A stretch of 64,000 nt of DNA from Thioclava sediminum (lineage in GTDB: Bacteria; Pseudomonadota; Alphaproteobacteria; Rhodobacterales; Rhodobacteraceae): assembly GCF_002020355.1 (NCBI RefSeq), contig NZ_MPZV01000004.1:394821-458820 (forward strand), written 5' to 3'. The position numbers were made by a program, and so were the translations under genes. The notes under the pieces were generated by a model. It was not told where the DNA came from. It saw nothing but the letters and a program-made list of their open reading frames with translations, and searched no databases. Of this stretch, positions 26,771 through 37,497 are shown piece after piece. The stretch's first letter is position 1, and the number at the start of each line of letters is the position of its first letter.

Positions 26771-28057
26771 ATGAAGAAGACCCTAACCGCACTGGTCGCG
26801 GCGGCGATGACGCTGACCACGGCCCCGGCTTTCGCCGAACTGGTGGTGCCGAACCTCAGCTATCGCACCGGGCCCTATGCCGCAAACGGCATCCCCTATG
26901 CCGATGGCTTCAACGACTATTTCACCCTGCTCAACGAGCGTGACGGCGGCATCGGCGGCGAGATGGTTGCCACTCCCGAATGCGAAACCGCCTACAACAC
27001 CGAGAAGGGCGTGGAATGCTACGAGTCGACCAAGGGCGAAGGCGCGCTGGCCTATAACCCGCTCTCGACCGGCATCACCTATCAGCTGATCCCGAAGGTC
27101 ACCGCTGACGGCATCACGCTCTACACCCCGGGCTACGGCCGCACCTCGGCTGCGAACGGCAAGGTGTTCAAGTGGGTCTTCAACTTCCCGGCCAACTACT
27201 GGGATGGCGCCTCGGTCGCGATCAAACATATCATTGATCAGGAAGGTGGCGACATCAGCGGTAAGAAAATCGCGCTGGTCTATCACAACTCCGCCTATGG
27301 CAAGGAGCCGATCCGCACGCTCGAAGAGCTGGCCAAGAAGCACGGTTTCGAGCTTTCGACCCTGCCCGTCGACCACCCCGGTCAGGAGCAGAAGTCGCAA
27401 TGGCTGCAGATCCGTCGTGACAAGCCCGACTATGTCCTGATGTGGGGCTGGGGCGTCATGAACCAGGTCGCCATCCAGGAAGCCGTGAACATCCGCTTCC
27501 CGATGGATCACTTCATCGGTGTCTGGTGGTCGGGTTCGGAGAACGACGTGGCTCCGGCAGGCGACAAGGCCTCGGGTTACAAGGCGCTGTCGTTCCACGG
27601 CACCGGCATGGACTACCCGGTCTATGCGGACCTCAAGCAATATGTCGTCGATGCCGGCAAGGCGTCGGGCGCAGGCGATCAGGTCGGCACGATGCTCTAT
27701 TCGCGCGGCATGTACGCGGCGATGATCATCTCCGAAGCGATCCGCAAGGCGCAGGAGATGGCCGGCAAGTCGAACGTCAACGCCGCTGAAGTGCGCGACG
27801 GTTTCGAGAACCTCGATCTCACCGAAGCCCGTCTGGAAGAACTCGGCCTGCCGAACTTCGCCCAGCCGATCAAGGCGAGCTGCGAGAACCACGGGGGCCC
27901 CGGCTCCGCGAAGGTCTTCCAGTGGGATGCCGGTGCGAAGAAGTGGAACGAAGCCTCTGACTGGATCGAATCCGACAAGGACGTGCTGAACCCGCTGATC
28001 GAAGAAGATTCCGCAGCCTTCGCTTCGGAAAACAACATCACCGACCAGTGTAACTGA
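26771..28057 (+). CDS. HAAT-family periplasmic substrate-binding protein
   Basis: A 428-residue secreted receptor. A Sec signal peptide ends at about residue 22 (TTAPAFA-ELV). The mature protein has the Peripla_BP_6 two-lobe pattern, for example ISGKKIALVYHNSAYGKEPI, FELSTLPVDHPGQEQKSQWL and YVLMWGWGVMNQVAIQEAV. Cysteines in PECETAYNTEKGVECYES and in ASCENHGGPG/TDQC could form two disulphides, unlike simple LivK. ATG 26771 follows GGAGGAGA. The ligand is unknown; the flanking ligases suggest a carboxylic acid. Confidence 0.9.
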   Translation: MKKTLTALVAAAMTLTTAPAFAELVVPNLSYRTGPYAANGIPYADGFNDYFTLLNERDGGIGGEMVATPECETAYNTEKGVECYESTKGEGALAYNPLSTGITYQLIPKVTADGITLYTPGYGRTSAANGKVFKWVFNFPANYWDGASVAIKHIIDQEGGDISGKKIALVYHNSAYGKEPIRTLEELAKKHGFELSTLPVDHPGQEQKSQWLQIRRDKPDYVLMWGWGVMNQVAIQEAVNIRFPMDHFIGVWWSGSENDVAPAGDKASGYKALSFHGTGMDYPVYADLKQYVVDAGKASGAGDQVGTMLYSRGMYAAMIISEAIRKAQEMAGKSNVNAAEVRDGFENLDLTEARLEELGLPNFAQPIKASCENHGGPGSAKVFQWDAGAKKWNEASDWIESDKDVLNPLIEEDSAAFASENNITDQCN

Positions 28058-28115
28058 TCGAAAACGGCCTCCGGCGCGCGCCGCCGGGGGCCACCCCAAC
28101 GTCCCGGAGAGAACC

Positions 28116-28940
28116 ATGCTCGACGCTTCGAAAACCGATAACACCCTTCTCGAGGTCAACAATATCGAGGTGATCTACAATCACGTCATCCTCGTGCTGA
28201 AAGGGGTGAGCCTGAGCGTGCCCAAGGGCGGGATCACCGCGCTTCTGGGCGGCAACGGCGCGGGCAAGACGACGACGCTCAAGGCGATCTCCAACCTGCT
28301 CAAATCCGAGCGCGGCGAGGTGACGAAAGGCTCGATCACCTATCGCGGCGAACGGGTGCAGGACGGCTCCCCCGCCGATCTGGTCCGTAAGGGCGTGATC
28401 CAGGTGATGGAGGGGCGCCATTGCTTCGAACACCTGACCGTCGAAGAAAACCTGCTGACCGGCGCCTATACCCGCAAGGACGGGCGTGCCGCGATCCAGG
28501 CCGATCTGGAGATGGTCTACGACTACTTCCCGCGCCTCAAGGAGCGCCGCAAATCGCAGGCGGGCTATACCTCGGGCGGGGAGCAGCAGATGGTTGCGAT
28601 GGGTCGCGCGCTGATGAGCCGCCCCGAGACGATCCTGCTGGACGAGCCCTCGATGGGTCTCGCGCCGCAGCTGGTGGAACAGATCTTCGAGATCGTGAAA
28701 TCGGTCAACGAGAACGAGGGCGTGACCTTCCTTCTGGCCGAGCAGAACACCAATGTCGCGCTGCGCTACGCCCATTACGGCTACATCCTCGAGAGCGGCC
28801 GCATCGTGATGGACGGTCCCGCAGCCGAGCTGCGCGAGAACCCGGACGTGAAGGAATTCTACCTCGGCATGTCCGACGAAGGCCGCAAGAGCTTCCGCGA
28901 CGTGCGCAGCTATCGCCGCCGCAAGCGCTGGCTGGCGTAA
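28116..28940 (+). CDS. HAAT-family ABC transporter ATP-binding protein (LivF-like)
   Basis: A 274-residue second ATPase of the transporter. Walker A LLGGNGAGKTTTLKAISNLL is at about 45-64, Q-loop VMEGRHCFEHLTVEENL near 100, signature YTSGGEQQMVAMGRALM near 150, Walker B ETILLDEPSMGLAP near 172, and the H-loop position reads AEQN, which is normal for LivF. The C-terminus is longer than usual and ends in a basic RSYRRRKRW tail. The operon continues 89 bases later with the second ligase after two abutting palindromes. Confidence 0.92.
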   Translation: MLDASKTDNTLLEVNNIEVIYNHVILVLKGVSLSVPKGGITALLGGNGAGKTTTLKAISNLLKSERGEVTKGSITYRGERVQDGSPADLVRKGVIQVMEGRHCFEHLTVEENLLTGAYTRKDGRAAIQADLEMVYDYFPRLKERRKSQAGYTSGGEQQMVAMGRALMSRPETILLDEPSMGLAPQLVEQIFEIVKSVNENEGVTFLLAEQNTNVALRYAHYGYILESGRIVMDGPAAELRENPDVKEFYLGMSDEGRKSFRDVRSYRRRKRWLA

Positions 28941-28953
28941 CGGTAACTTACTG

Positions 28954-28977
28954 ATTCAATTGAATTGCTGCGCAGCA
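28954..28977. promoter_or_regulatory. Two abutting perfect 12-bp palindromes before the second ligase
   Basis: ATTCAATTGAAT (28954-28965) is directly followed by TGCTGCGCAGCA (28966-28977), then TTTT. The core GCTGCGCAGC of the second is identical to the core of the 16-bp palindrome at 21275-21290. It may be an operator; a weak terminator is less likely because the stem would be only four pairs. Confidence 0.4.
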
Positions 28978-29029
28978 TTTTGGGCGCGGAATAGGAGCGG
29001 TTTGTCCGCTGAATGGAAAGGGTCGAGAG

Positions 29030-30250
29030 ATGCGCGAACATTTCGACGAATTGGAAACCCGCAGCGCCGACGCGCGTGAGGCCTCTCTGGCGGAGTGCCT
29101 GCCGGCGCTGATTGACGCGGCGATGAAGGCTCCCGGGATCGCGGCGCATCTGCAAGGCGTAGACCCGAGCGCGATCACCTCGCGGGAGGCGCTCGCGAAG
29201 CTGCCGGTGCTGCGCAAGTCCGACCTCGGGGCCGCGCAGAAAGGCGCGCCGCCCTTCGGGGGGCTGGTCACGAAACCCGCCCATGCCTTCGCGCATATCT
29301 TCCAGTCGCCCGGTCCGATCTACGAGCCCGGCGATACCAGCCACAACTGGTGGCGGTTGGGGCGTTTCGTCCATGCCGCAGGCGTCGGTCCCGGCGATAT
29401 CGTGCAGAACTGCTTCGGCTATCACCTCACCCCCGCGGGCATGATGTTCGAGAATGCCGCGCGCACGGTCGGTGCCGCCGTTCTGCCTGCGGGCACCGGC
29501 CAGACCGAATTGCAGGTCCGCGCCGCCGTCGATATCGGCACCACGACTTACGCGGGCACGCCCGATTACCTGCGCATCATTCTCGAGAAGGCCGAGGAGA
29601 TGGGCGAGGCGCTGAAAATCACGAAGGCCACCGTGTCGGGCGGTGCGCTCTTCCCGAGCCTGCGTCAGGATTATGCGGATCGCGGCATCGCATGCCTGCA
29701 ATGCTACGCCACCGCCGATCTGGGCAATATCGCCTATGAGAGTGCCGCGATGGAGGGGATGATCGTCGACGAGGGCGTGATCGTCGAGATCGTCCGCCCC
29801 GGCACCGGCGATCCGGTTGCCCCCGGCGAGGTTGGAGAAGTCGTCGTGACCACGCTCAATCCCGACTACCCGCTGATCCGTTTCGCCACCGGCGATCTGT
29901 CGGCGGTGATGGAAGGCGTCAGCCCCTGCGGGCGCACCAATATGCGCATCAAGGGCTGGATGGGCCGCGCCGATCAAACCACCAAGATCAAGGGCATGTT
30001 CGTCCGTCCTGAGCAGGTCGCCAGCTTCGTCTCGGCCCATGCAGAGGTGCAAAAGGCCCGTGTCATCGCCACCCGTGACGGCGAGATGGACGTGATGACC
30101 GTGCAGATCGAAACCGAGGCCGACGATCCCGCCCGCTTCGACGGTGGTATCCGCGAGGCGCTGAAGATGAAGGGCGTGATCGAACTGGTGTCGCCCGGCT
30201 CTTTGCCCAATGATGGGAAGGTCATCGACGACCAGCGCAAATACGACTGA
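29030..30250 (+). CDS. Phenylacetate-CoA ligase-like AMP-forming enzyme (PaaK family)
   Basis: A 406-residue ANL-superfamily protein of the PaaK/CapK group, which activate aryl or small carboxylic acids to CoA thioesters. Visible blocks are KLPVLRKSDL near 63, FQSPGPIYEPGDTSHNWWR near 87, TTYAGTPDYLRIILEKAEEM near 178, QCYATADLGNIAYES near 225, and the C-terminal ligase domain with GWMGRADQTTKIKGMFVRPE near 310-330 (the K-G-M hinge region). No other phenylacetate catabolic genes are nearby, so phenylacetate itself is not implied. It ends the transporter operon or forms its own unit. Confidence 0.87.
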   Translation: MREHFDELETRSADAREASLAECLPALIDAAMKAPGIAAHLQGVDPSAITSREALAKLPVLRKSDLGAAQKGAPPFGGLVTKPAHAFAHIFQSPGPIYEPGDTSHNWWRLGRFVHAAGVGPGDIVQNCFGYHLTPAGMMFENAARTVGAAVLPAGTGQTELQVRAAVDIGTTTYAGTPDYLRIILEKAEEMGEALKITKATVSGGALFPSLRQDYADRGIACLQCYATADLGNIAYESAAMEGMIVDEGVIVEIVRPGTGDPVAPGEVGEVVVTTLNPDYPLIRFATGDLSAVMEGVSPCGRTNMRIKGWMGRADQTTKIKGMFVRPEQVASFVSAHAEVQKARVIATRDGEMDVMTVQIETEADDPARFDGGIREALKMKGVIELVSPGSLPNDGKVIDDQRKYD

Positions 30251-30302
30251 GGAACCGCGCGCGCACTCAAGGGGTTTCTCCGGAAAGAGAGTGGAGGACC
30301 CC

Positions 30303-31952
30303 ATGCGTAAACTTCTTCTGACAGGTGCCGCGATCGCGGCGCTTGGCCTTCCCGCCCATGCCGCCGATCTGGCGCTGGTGCTGGGCAATTCCGATTATCA
30401 GCGGATCGACGATCTTCGCTCGGGCACCGCGCTGACCGATAGCGAAGCAAAGCTGCAGACGGCGGGCTTCTCGGTGCTGATCGAGGATGATGCCGACGCC
30501 GCCGAAATCCGTTCCCGCTTCCGCGACTTCGTGACCCGTGCGCCCGAGGCCGAGCGGCTGGTTGTGGCGCTCTCGGGTCGTTTTGTCCATTCCGACGGCG
30601 AGACGTGGTATCTGCCGGTCGACGCCCGCGACACCTCGCTGCCCGAAGCGGTGAGCGAGGCGCTGCCGTTGTCGGCCGTGATGACCGTGCTCGCAGCCCA
30701 TCCGGGGCGTGCCGTGCTGCTGCTTGGGTCGGCGGACGATGAGGGCAACGGCCAGGGCCTGACCCAGCCTGGGATCGGGACGCTCGACATTCCGCAGGGC
30801 GTGACCGTGCTGCGCGGCAGCCCTAAGGATGTGGCCAGCCTCATGTCGGGCAACCTGACCGAGCCCGGCGCTTCGCTGATGCAGTCGGCGCAGTCCGAAG
30901 ACCTGCGCGCGAGTGGCTACATGCCGCGGGATTTCGTACTTGTCACCGAGCCGACGGGCAAGAAGCCCACCCCGGTGAAAACCCCCGAGGCTGACCCGTC
31001 GGCCCCGTATTGGGACATGGCGCGATCCGAGGACACGATCACCGCCTATCAGCTCTATCTCGACCGCTATCCGAATGGCACCAATGCCGCTCAGGCGAAG
31101 CAGCGTATCCAGCAACTGCGTGACGAGCCTCAGCGGCAAGCGAAGGCTGCGGAAGAGGCGCTGAACCTCAGCCGCGATCAGCGTCGCGAGGTGCAGCAGA
31201 ACCTGACGATCCTGAAATTCGACCCGAAAGGCGTCGATGGTATCTTCGGGCCCGGCTCGCGCGGGGCGATCGCGCGCTGGCAGAAGGCCAACGGCTTCGA
31301 CGACACCAGCTATCTGACCCGCGCCCAGCTCACCGCGCTCTCGGCGCAGGGTGAGAAACGCGCCGCCGAACTTAAGGCCGAGGCCGAGGCCCGTCAGGCC
31401 AAGATCGATCAGCAGGACCGCGCCTATTGGGAGCAGACCGGCAAGGCGGGCGATGAGGCCGGGCTGCGCGCCTACCTCAAGAAATATCCCGATGGTCTGT
31501 TCGCGGAACTCGCGCAGGAGCGGCTCGACAAGATCGAAGCGGATCGCCGCGATGAAGCGCAGTCGGCCGATCGCGCCGATTGGGACGTCGCACGCAAGGC
31601 CGACACCATCGCCAGCTACCGCGACTATCTGGCAAGTCGCTCCGACCCGGCCTTCAAAGCCGAGGCCGAGGCGCGCATCGCCGAGCTGCAGCAACAGAAT
31701 CAGCAAAGCGACGCGATGGACGCGGCCGCCGCGAAAGAGGCCGCCCTCAACCTGCCCGGCGTTGCGAAATCGCTGGTGGAGCAACGCCTTGCCCAGATGG
31801 GCCTGAAGCCCGGCAAGGTCGACGGTGTGTTCGACAAGGATACCCGCCGCGCGATTCGCCGCTATCAGACCGCAGGCGGGCTGGAAGCCACCGGCTACCT
31901 CGATCAGGCCACCGTGGCGCAGCTTCTGGCCGGGGCGATCGGCGCGCGTTAA
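30303..31952 (+). CDS. Exported caspase-fold (catalytically dead) protein with two peptidoglycan-binding domains
   Basis: A 549-residue exported protein with a signal peptide ending PAHAAD (about 1-21). Residues 22-210 match the bacterial caspase-like fold, starting LALVLGNSDYQRIDDLRSGT. The usual catalytic S-G-H-G reads SGRF (91-94), and the usual LDACR reads LLGSAD (140-145), so both His and Cys are lost. A PG_binding_1-type repeat follows at about 295-345 (GVDGIFGPGSRGAIARWQKA) and a second at 485-540 (GKVDGVFDKDTRRAIRRYQT), separated by charged helical repeats of the YLxxYPxG(L/T)xA type. A wall-associated scaffold is likely. It ends at a strong terminator. Confidence 0.82.
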   Translation: MRKLLLTGAAIAALGLPAHAADLALVLGNSDYQRIDDLRSGTALTDSEAKLQTAGFSVLIEDDADAAEIRSRFRDFVTRAPEAERLVVALSGRFVHSDGETWYLPVDARDTSLPEAVSEALPLSAVMTVLAAHPGRAVLLLGSADDEGNGQGLTQPGIGTLDIPQGVTVLRGSPKDVASLMSGNLTEPGASLMQSAQSEDLRASGYMPRDFVLVTEPTGKKPTPVKTPEADPSAPYWDMARSEDTITAYQLYLDRYPNGTNAAQAKQRIQQLRDEPQRQAKAAEEALNLSRDQRREVQQNLTILKFDPKGVDGIFGPGSRGAIARWQKANGFDDTSYLTRAQLTALSAQGEKRAAELKAEAEARQAKIDQQDRAYWEQTGKAGDEAGLRAYLKKYPDGLFAELAQERLDKIEADRRDEAQSADRADWDVARKADTIASYRDYLASRSDPAFKAEAEARIAELQQQNQQSDAMDAAAAKEAALNLPGVAKSLVEQRLAQMGLKPGKVDGVFDKDTRRAIRRYQTAGGLEATGYLDQATVAQLLAGAIGAR

Positions 31953-31991
31953 GCGCCGATCCCTATCAGCCTCAGATCGCTGAACAAAGGA

Positions 31992-32026
31992 AAAGGCCGC
32001 GCCGGGAAATCCCTGGCGCGGCCTTT
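31992..32026. terminator. Bidirectional intrinsic terminator
   Basis: aaaggccgcgcc...ggcgcggccttt forms a 12-bp perfect outer stem, with ggg/ccc continuing inside past one bulge. It lies between the convergent caspase-like gene and rpmJ and has A/T runs on both sides. Confidence 0.88.
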
Positions 32027-32047
32027 ATTCGTTTCGGCTCGGCTGCC

Positions 32048-32173
32048 TCAGCCCTGGCGGGCTTTGAAGCGCTTCTGCGTCTTGTTGATCACGTAGACGC
32101 GGCCTTTGCGGCGCACGACCTGGCAATCGCGATGACGCTGCTTGAGCGAGCGGAGCGAGTTGCGGACCTTCAT
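32048..32173 (-). CDS. rpmJ: 50S ribosomal protein L36 (C-minus, 41-residue type)
   Basis: The 41-residue reading frame runs [20 protein letters not shown], then [20 protein letters not shown] and a final G. This matches the longer L36 paralogue of proteobacteria. Only one of the four zinc-binding cysteines of classical L36 is present (C17), so it is the zinc-independent type, often induced under zinc limitation. It lies 81 bases downstream of tRNA-Val on the same strand, beyond a hairpin, and ends just before the strong shared terminator. Confidence 0.93.
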   Translation of the reverse strand: MKVRNSLRSLKQRHRDCQVVRRKGRVYVINKTQKRFKARQG

Positions 32174-32210
32174 CGGCCTTCTCCTGTATCGCGGCGCGCG
32201 GTGCGCCTTG

Positions 32211-32243
32211 AAAAACGAATGCCCCGGGCTTGCAAGCCGGGGG
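32211..32243 (-). terminator. Terminator or attenuator between tRNA-Val and rpmJ
   Basis: On the minus strand CCCCGGCTTG/CAAGCCCGGGG folds into an eight-pair stem with one bulge and is followed after six bases by TTTTT. It can end the tRNA transcript; read-through would supply rpmJ. Confidence 0.6.
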
Positions 32244-32254
32244 CGGTGAATAGA

Positions 32255-32329
32255 TGGTGGGCGGTACTGGGATCGAACCAGTGGCCACTACGATGTCAAC
32301 GTAGTGCTCTACCGCTGAGCTAACCGCCC
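32255..32329 (-). tRNA. tRNA-Val (anticodon GAC), CCA encoded
   Basis: On the minus strand the gene starts GGGCGGTTAGCTCAGCGGTA and ends in a genomically encoded CCA. The acceptor stem GGGCGGT pairs with ACCGCCC. The anticodon arm is CTACG-TTGACAT-CGTAG with anticodon GAC, and the T-loop is GTTCGATCC. All four arms fold, and the length is 75 with CCA. Confidence 0.97.
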
Positions 32330-32422
32330 ACACCCGTGCGATCCCGTTTGATGCCTTTGATTCGCGCTTGCGGCTAGGCCGCGAAGGGAACCGAAAGGCG
32401 CGGTGTCGCGTCGGTCTGGGGG

Positions 32423-32451
32423 TCTATATAAAGAGTCGAAACGGCTTTCAA
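32423..32451 (-). promoter_or_regulatory. Promoter candidate for tRNA-Val (and rpmJ)
   Basis: On the minus strand TTGAAA and TATAGA are separated by 17 bases, about 95 bases upstream of the tRNA. The flanking TTTATATAGACC is the most AT-rich part of the gap. Confidence 0.5.
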
Positions 32452-32509
32452 GAGGGTTTTGGCGTGAAAGCGTTCCAGTGTAAGATATTAGGCGATCATA
32501 AGAGGTTTC

Positions 32510-33376
32510 ATGTCCGACAGCCCAGCCCTTTTGCCGCCGTTCCGGCTGGTTCGCCCCAAGGCGTTGCGGACGGCTGCGGTCTTCGCCTCGCCCCATTCCG
32601 GTGCGCAATACCCGCATAGCCTGCAGGAACGGGCCGTTCTGGACATGCTGCGCCTGCGGTCTTCCGAAGATGCTTTCGTCGATGAGCTGCTGGCGGATGC
32701 GCCGCGATTCGGCGCCCCACTTCTCTGCGCGCAGTATCCCAGAGCCTGGGTCGATCTCAACCGGGCGGAGGACGAACTTGATTCGGCGCTGATCGCCGGG
32801 CTGGACCGGGCGCATCCGGGGCCGCGCGTCGCTGCCGGTCTCGGGGTGATTCCCCGCGTGGTGTCCGGTGCGCGGGCGATCTATCGCGGCAAGATCCCGA
32901 TGATCGAGGCCGAGGCGCGGATCAACCATGTCTGGCGGCCCTATCACGCGCAGCTCGAGGCGCTGATGGCCGAGGCGCATGGGGCTTTCGGGCAGGCGAT
33001 TCTGCTCGATATGCATTCGATGCCCTCCGAGGCTCTGGCCGCGAGCGGGCCGCGCCGCGCGGAGATCGTACTTGGCGATCGCTACGGCACCAGCGCCGAC
33101 CGGGAGATCGTGCGCGAGATCGAACTGATCTTCGAAGGCGAGGGGCTGAACGTGGCGCGCAACAGCCCCTTTGCCGGTGCCTATATCACGCAGCGCTACG
33201 GGCATCCGCGCGAGGGGTATCACGCGATCCAGATCGAGATCGACCGTGCCCTCTACATGGATCAGCACCGCATCGCGCCGAACGAGAATTTCAACGCGTT
33301 CGCGGCGCTGATGAGCCGGGCGGCGCGTCAGATCGCCGATCTCGGAGCACATCCGCTGCGTCACGCGGCGGAGTGA
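32510..33376 (+). CDS. N-formylglutamate amidohydrolase family protein
   Basis: A 288-residue hydrolase of the HutG/N-formylglutamate amidohydrolase family, which releases formate and glutamate. Family features are VFASPHSGAQYP near 24-35 (PHSG; metal ligand His), RAWVDLNRAEDELD near 78-91, AILLDMHSMPSEAL near 163-176 (D and H ligands), and ITQRYGHPREGYHAIQIEID near 223-242. No histidine-degradation (hut) genes are nearby, so the true substrate may differ. It is convergent with dinB; only one base separates the stop codons, and no hairpin is seen. Confidence 0.9.
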   Translation: MSDSPALLPPFRLVRPKALRTAAVFASPHSGAQYPHSLQERAVLDMLRLRSSEDAFVDELLADAPRFGAPLLCAQYPRAWVDLNRAEDELDSALIAGLDRAHPGPRVAAGLGVIPRVVSGARAIYRGKIPMIEAEARINHVWRPYHAQLEALMAEAHGAFGQAILLDMHSMPSEALAASGPRRAEIVLGDRYGTSADREIVREIELIFEGEGLNVARNSPFAGAYITQRYGHPREGYHAIQIEIDRALYMDQHRIAPNENFNAFAALMSRAARQIADLGAHPLRHAAE

Positions 33377-33377
33377 C

Positions 33378-34640
33378 TCACTCCCCGTCCCAGCCGCGCC
33401 CGTTGCGGATCGCATCCGCCCCGAATCGCGCCCGGATCGCATCTTTCGCCCGCTCCGCGCTTGCGCGCTTGCCCGCATCGGGGTCGAGCAGGTCACCCGC
33501 CGGATCGCGCCCATCGGCGGCCGTGAGGTCGGAAAATCCGATGCCGATGAGTCGGTAGGCCTGCCCCTTCGGCAGTTTGTCGAACAGCGTCTCGCCCGCG
33601 CGATAGAGCGTGTCGGCCAATTGGCTCGGCTCCTCCAGCCGGGTCTGCCGGGTCACGGTCGCGAAATCAGCCTTCTTGAGCTTCAGCGTCACCGTCCGCC
33701 CCGCCAGATCGCGCGCCTTCATCCGGGCCGAGACCTTCTCGGCCAGATGCCACAGCTTGCCCATCAGCGCCTCGCGATCGGCGATGTCAGTGTTGAAGGT
33801 GGTCTCGTTCGACACCGATTTCATCGGCGAGTCGGGAGAGACGCGCCGCGCATCGAGCCCGCTGGCCAACTCAAACAGCCGCCGCCCCGACGCGCCGAAG
33901 CGGTCCTCCATCCGCGACAGCCCCGCGCGGCGGATATCGGCAAGCGTGCGGATGCCCGCGCGCCCCAAGGCCGAGCGCGTCGCCGCCCCCACGCCCCAAA
34001 GGATCGACACCGGCTTGTCGCGGAGAAACTCTTCCGTATCGCCGCGCCCGATCACCGAAAACCCGCGCGGCTTGTCGAGATCCGAGGCGATCTTGGCGAG
34101 GAACTTGTTATGCGAGAGGCCAACCGAGGCCGTGACCCCGATCTCCGTCTCGATCTCGCGCGCAAGCCGCGCCATCAGGAGCGCGGGCGGCGCATGATGC
34201 AGCCGCTCCGTCCCGCCCAAATCGAGGAACGCCTCGTCGAGCGAGAGCGGCTCGATCAGCGGCGTCAGCTCGACCATCTTCGCCCGGATCTCGCGCGAGA
34301 CGCTGGCGTAATGCTCCATCCGCGGTTTGATGATCACCGCATCGGGGCAAAGCTTGCGCGCCTGATACATCGGCATGGCCGAGCGCACGCCGGAGATTCG
34401 CGCGATGTAGCAGCAGGTCGTCACCACCCCGCGCGTGCCGCCCCCCACGATCACCGCCTGCGAAGACAGCTCGGGATTGTCGCGCTTCTCGACCGAGGCG
34501 TAGAAACTGTCGCAATCGATATGCGCGATGGGCAGGTCGAACAGCTCCGGATGCGAAAGGATGCGCGACTTGCCGCAGGCGGGGCAACGCTTCGGCGCCT
34601 CGTCAAAACTCTTCAGGCAATGGCGGCAAAGGGCGGGCAT
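33378..34640 (-). CDS. dinB: DNA polymerase IV with N-terminal zinc-ribbon
   Basis: A 420-residue Y-family translesion polymerase. Catalytic acidic residues are present in AHIDCDSFYASVE (about 38-50) and LSLDEAFLDLGG (about 129-140); the little-finger domain follows 260. An N-terminal extension of about 32 residues carries C5-x2-C8 and C19-x2-C22, a probable zinc-ribbon absent from E. coli DinB. A beta-clamp-binding motif is not obvious at the C-terminus. I found no clear LexA box in the short upstream gap, so SOS control is not shown. Confidence 0.94.
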   Translation of the reverse strand: MPALCRHCLKSFDEAPKRCPACGKSRILSHPELFDLPIAHIDCDSFYASVEKRDNPELSSQAVIVGGGTRGVVTTCCYIARISGVRSAMPMYQARKLCPDAVIIKPRMEHYASVSREIRAKMVELTPLIEPLSLDEAFLDLGGTERLHHAPPALLMARLAREIETEIGVTASVGLSHNKFLAKIASDLDKPRGFSVIGRGDTEEFLRDKPVSILWGVGAATRSALGRAGIRTLADIRRAGLSRMEDRFGASGRRLFELASGLDARRVSPDSPMKSVSNETTFNTDIADREALMGKLWHLAEKVSARMKARDLAGRTVTLKLKKADFATVTRQTRLEEPSQLADTLYRAGETLFDKLPKGQAYRLIGIGFSDLTAADGRDPAGDLLDPDAGKRASAERAKDAIRARFGADAIRNGRGWDGE

Positions 34641-34677
34641 GGGGACTCGATCCGGGGGTGTGCCCCTTAGATACTCT

Positions 34678-34740
34678 CTCTTCCTCTTGGCGGAAATATC
34701 CCGGGGTGAATTGGCGTAGCCAAGAGGGGCAGCGCCCCCG
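34678..34740. repeat. Intergenic repeat, copy 2 (CGGAAATATCCCGGGG element with GC hairpin)
   Basis: ctcttcctcttggcgg followed by aaatatcccgggg matches the element at 5127 in the same orientation. As there, a ggggc...gcccc hairpin follows about 20 bases later. It lies upstream of dinB. Confidence 0.6.
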
Positions 34741-34749
34741 ACGCTGACG

Positions 34750-34778
34750 AAAAAGGGGCGGATCGCTCCGCCCCTCTC
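34750..34778 (-). terminator. Intrinsic terminator of clpB
   Basis: On the minus strand aggggcgga/tccgcccct encloses TCGC-type loop bases and is followed by TTTTTCGTC. It starts about 20 bases after the clpB stop. Confidence 0.9.
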
Positions 34779-34797
34779 AATCGATTTTCAGGTGGGT

Positions 34798-37419
<2,622 letters not shown>

Positions 37420-37497
37420 CGGCATTCTCCTTTTTTAAAGCCCCCGGGATGTGTCTGGCCCTATATTAGGCGCCGTCCTGACCGGGTCTCGATATGA

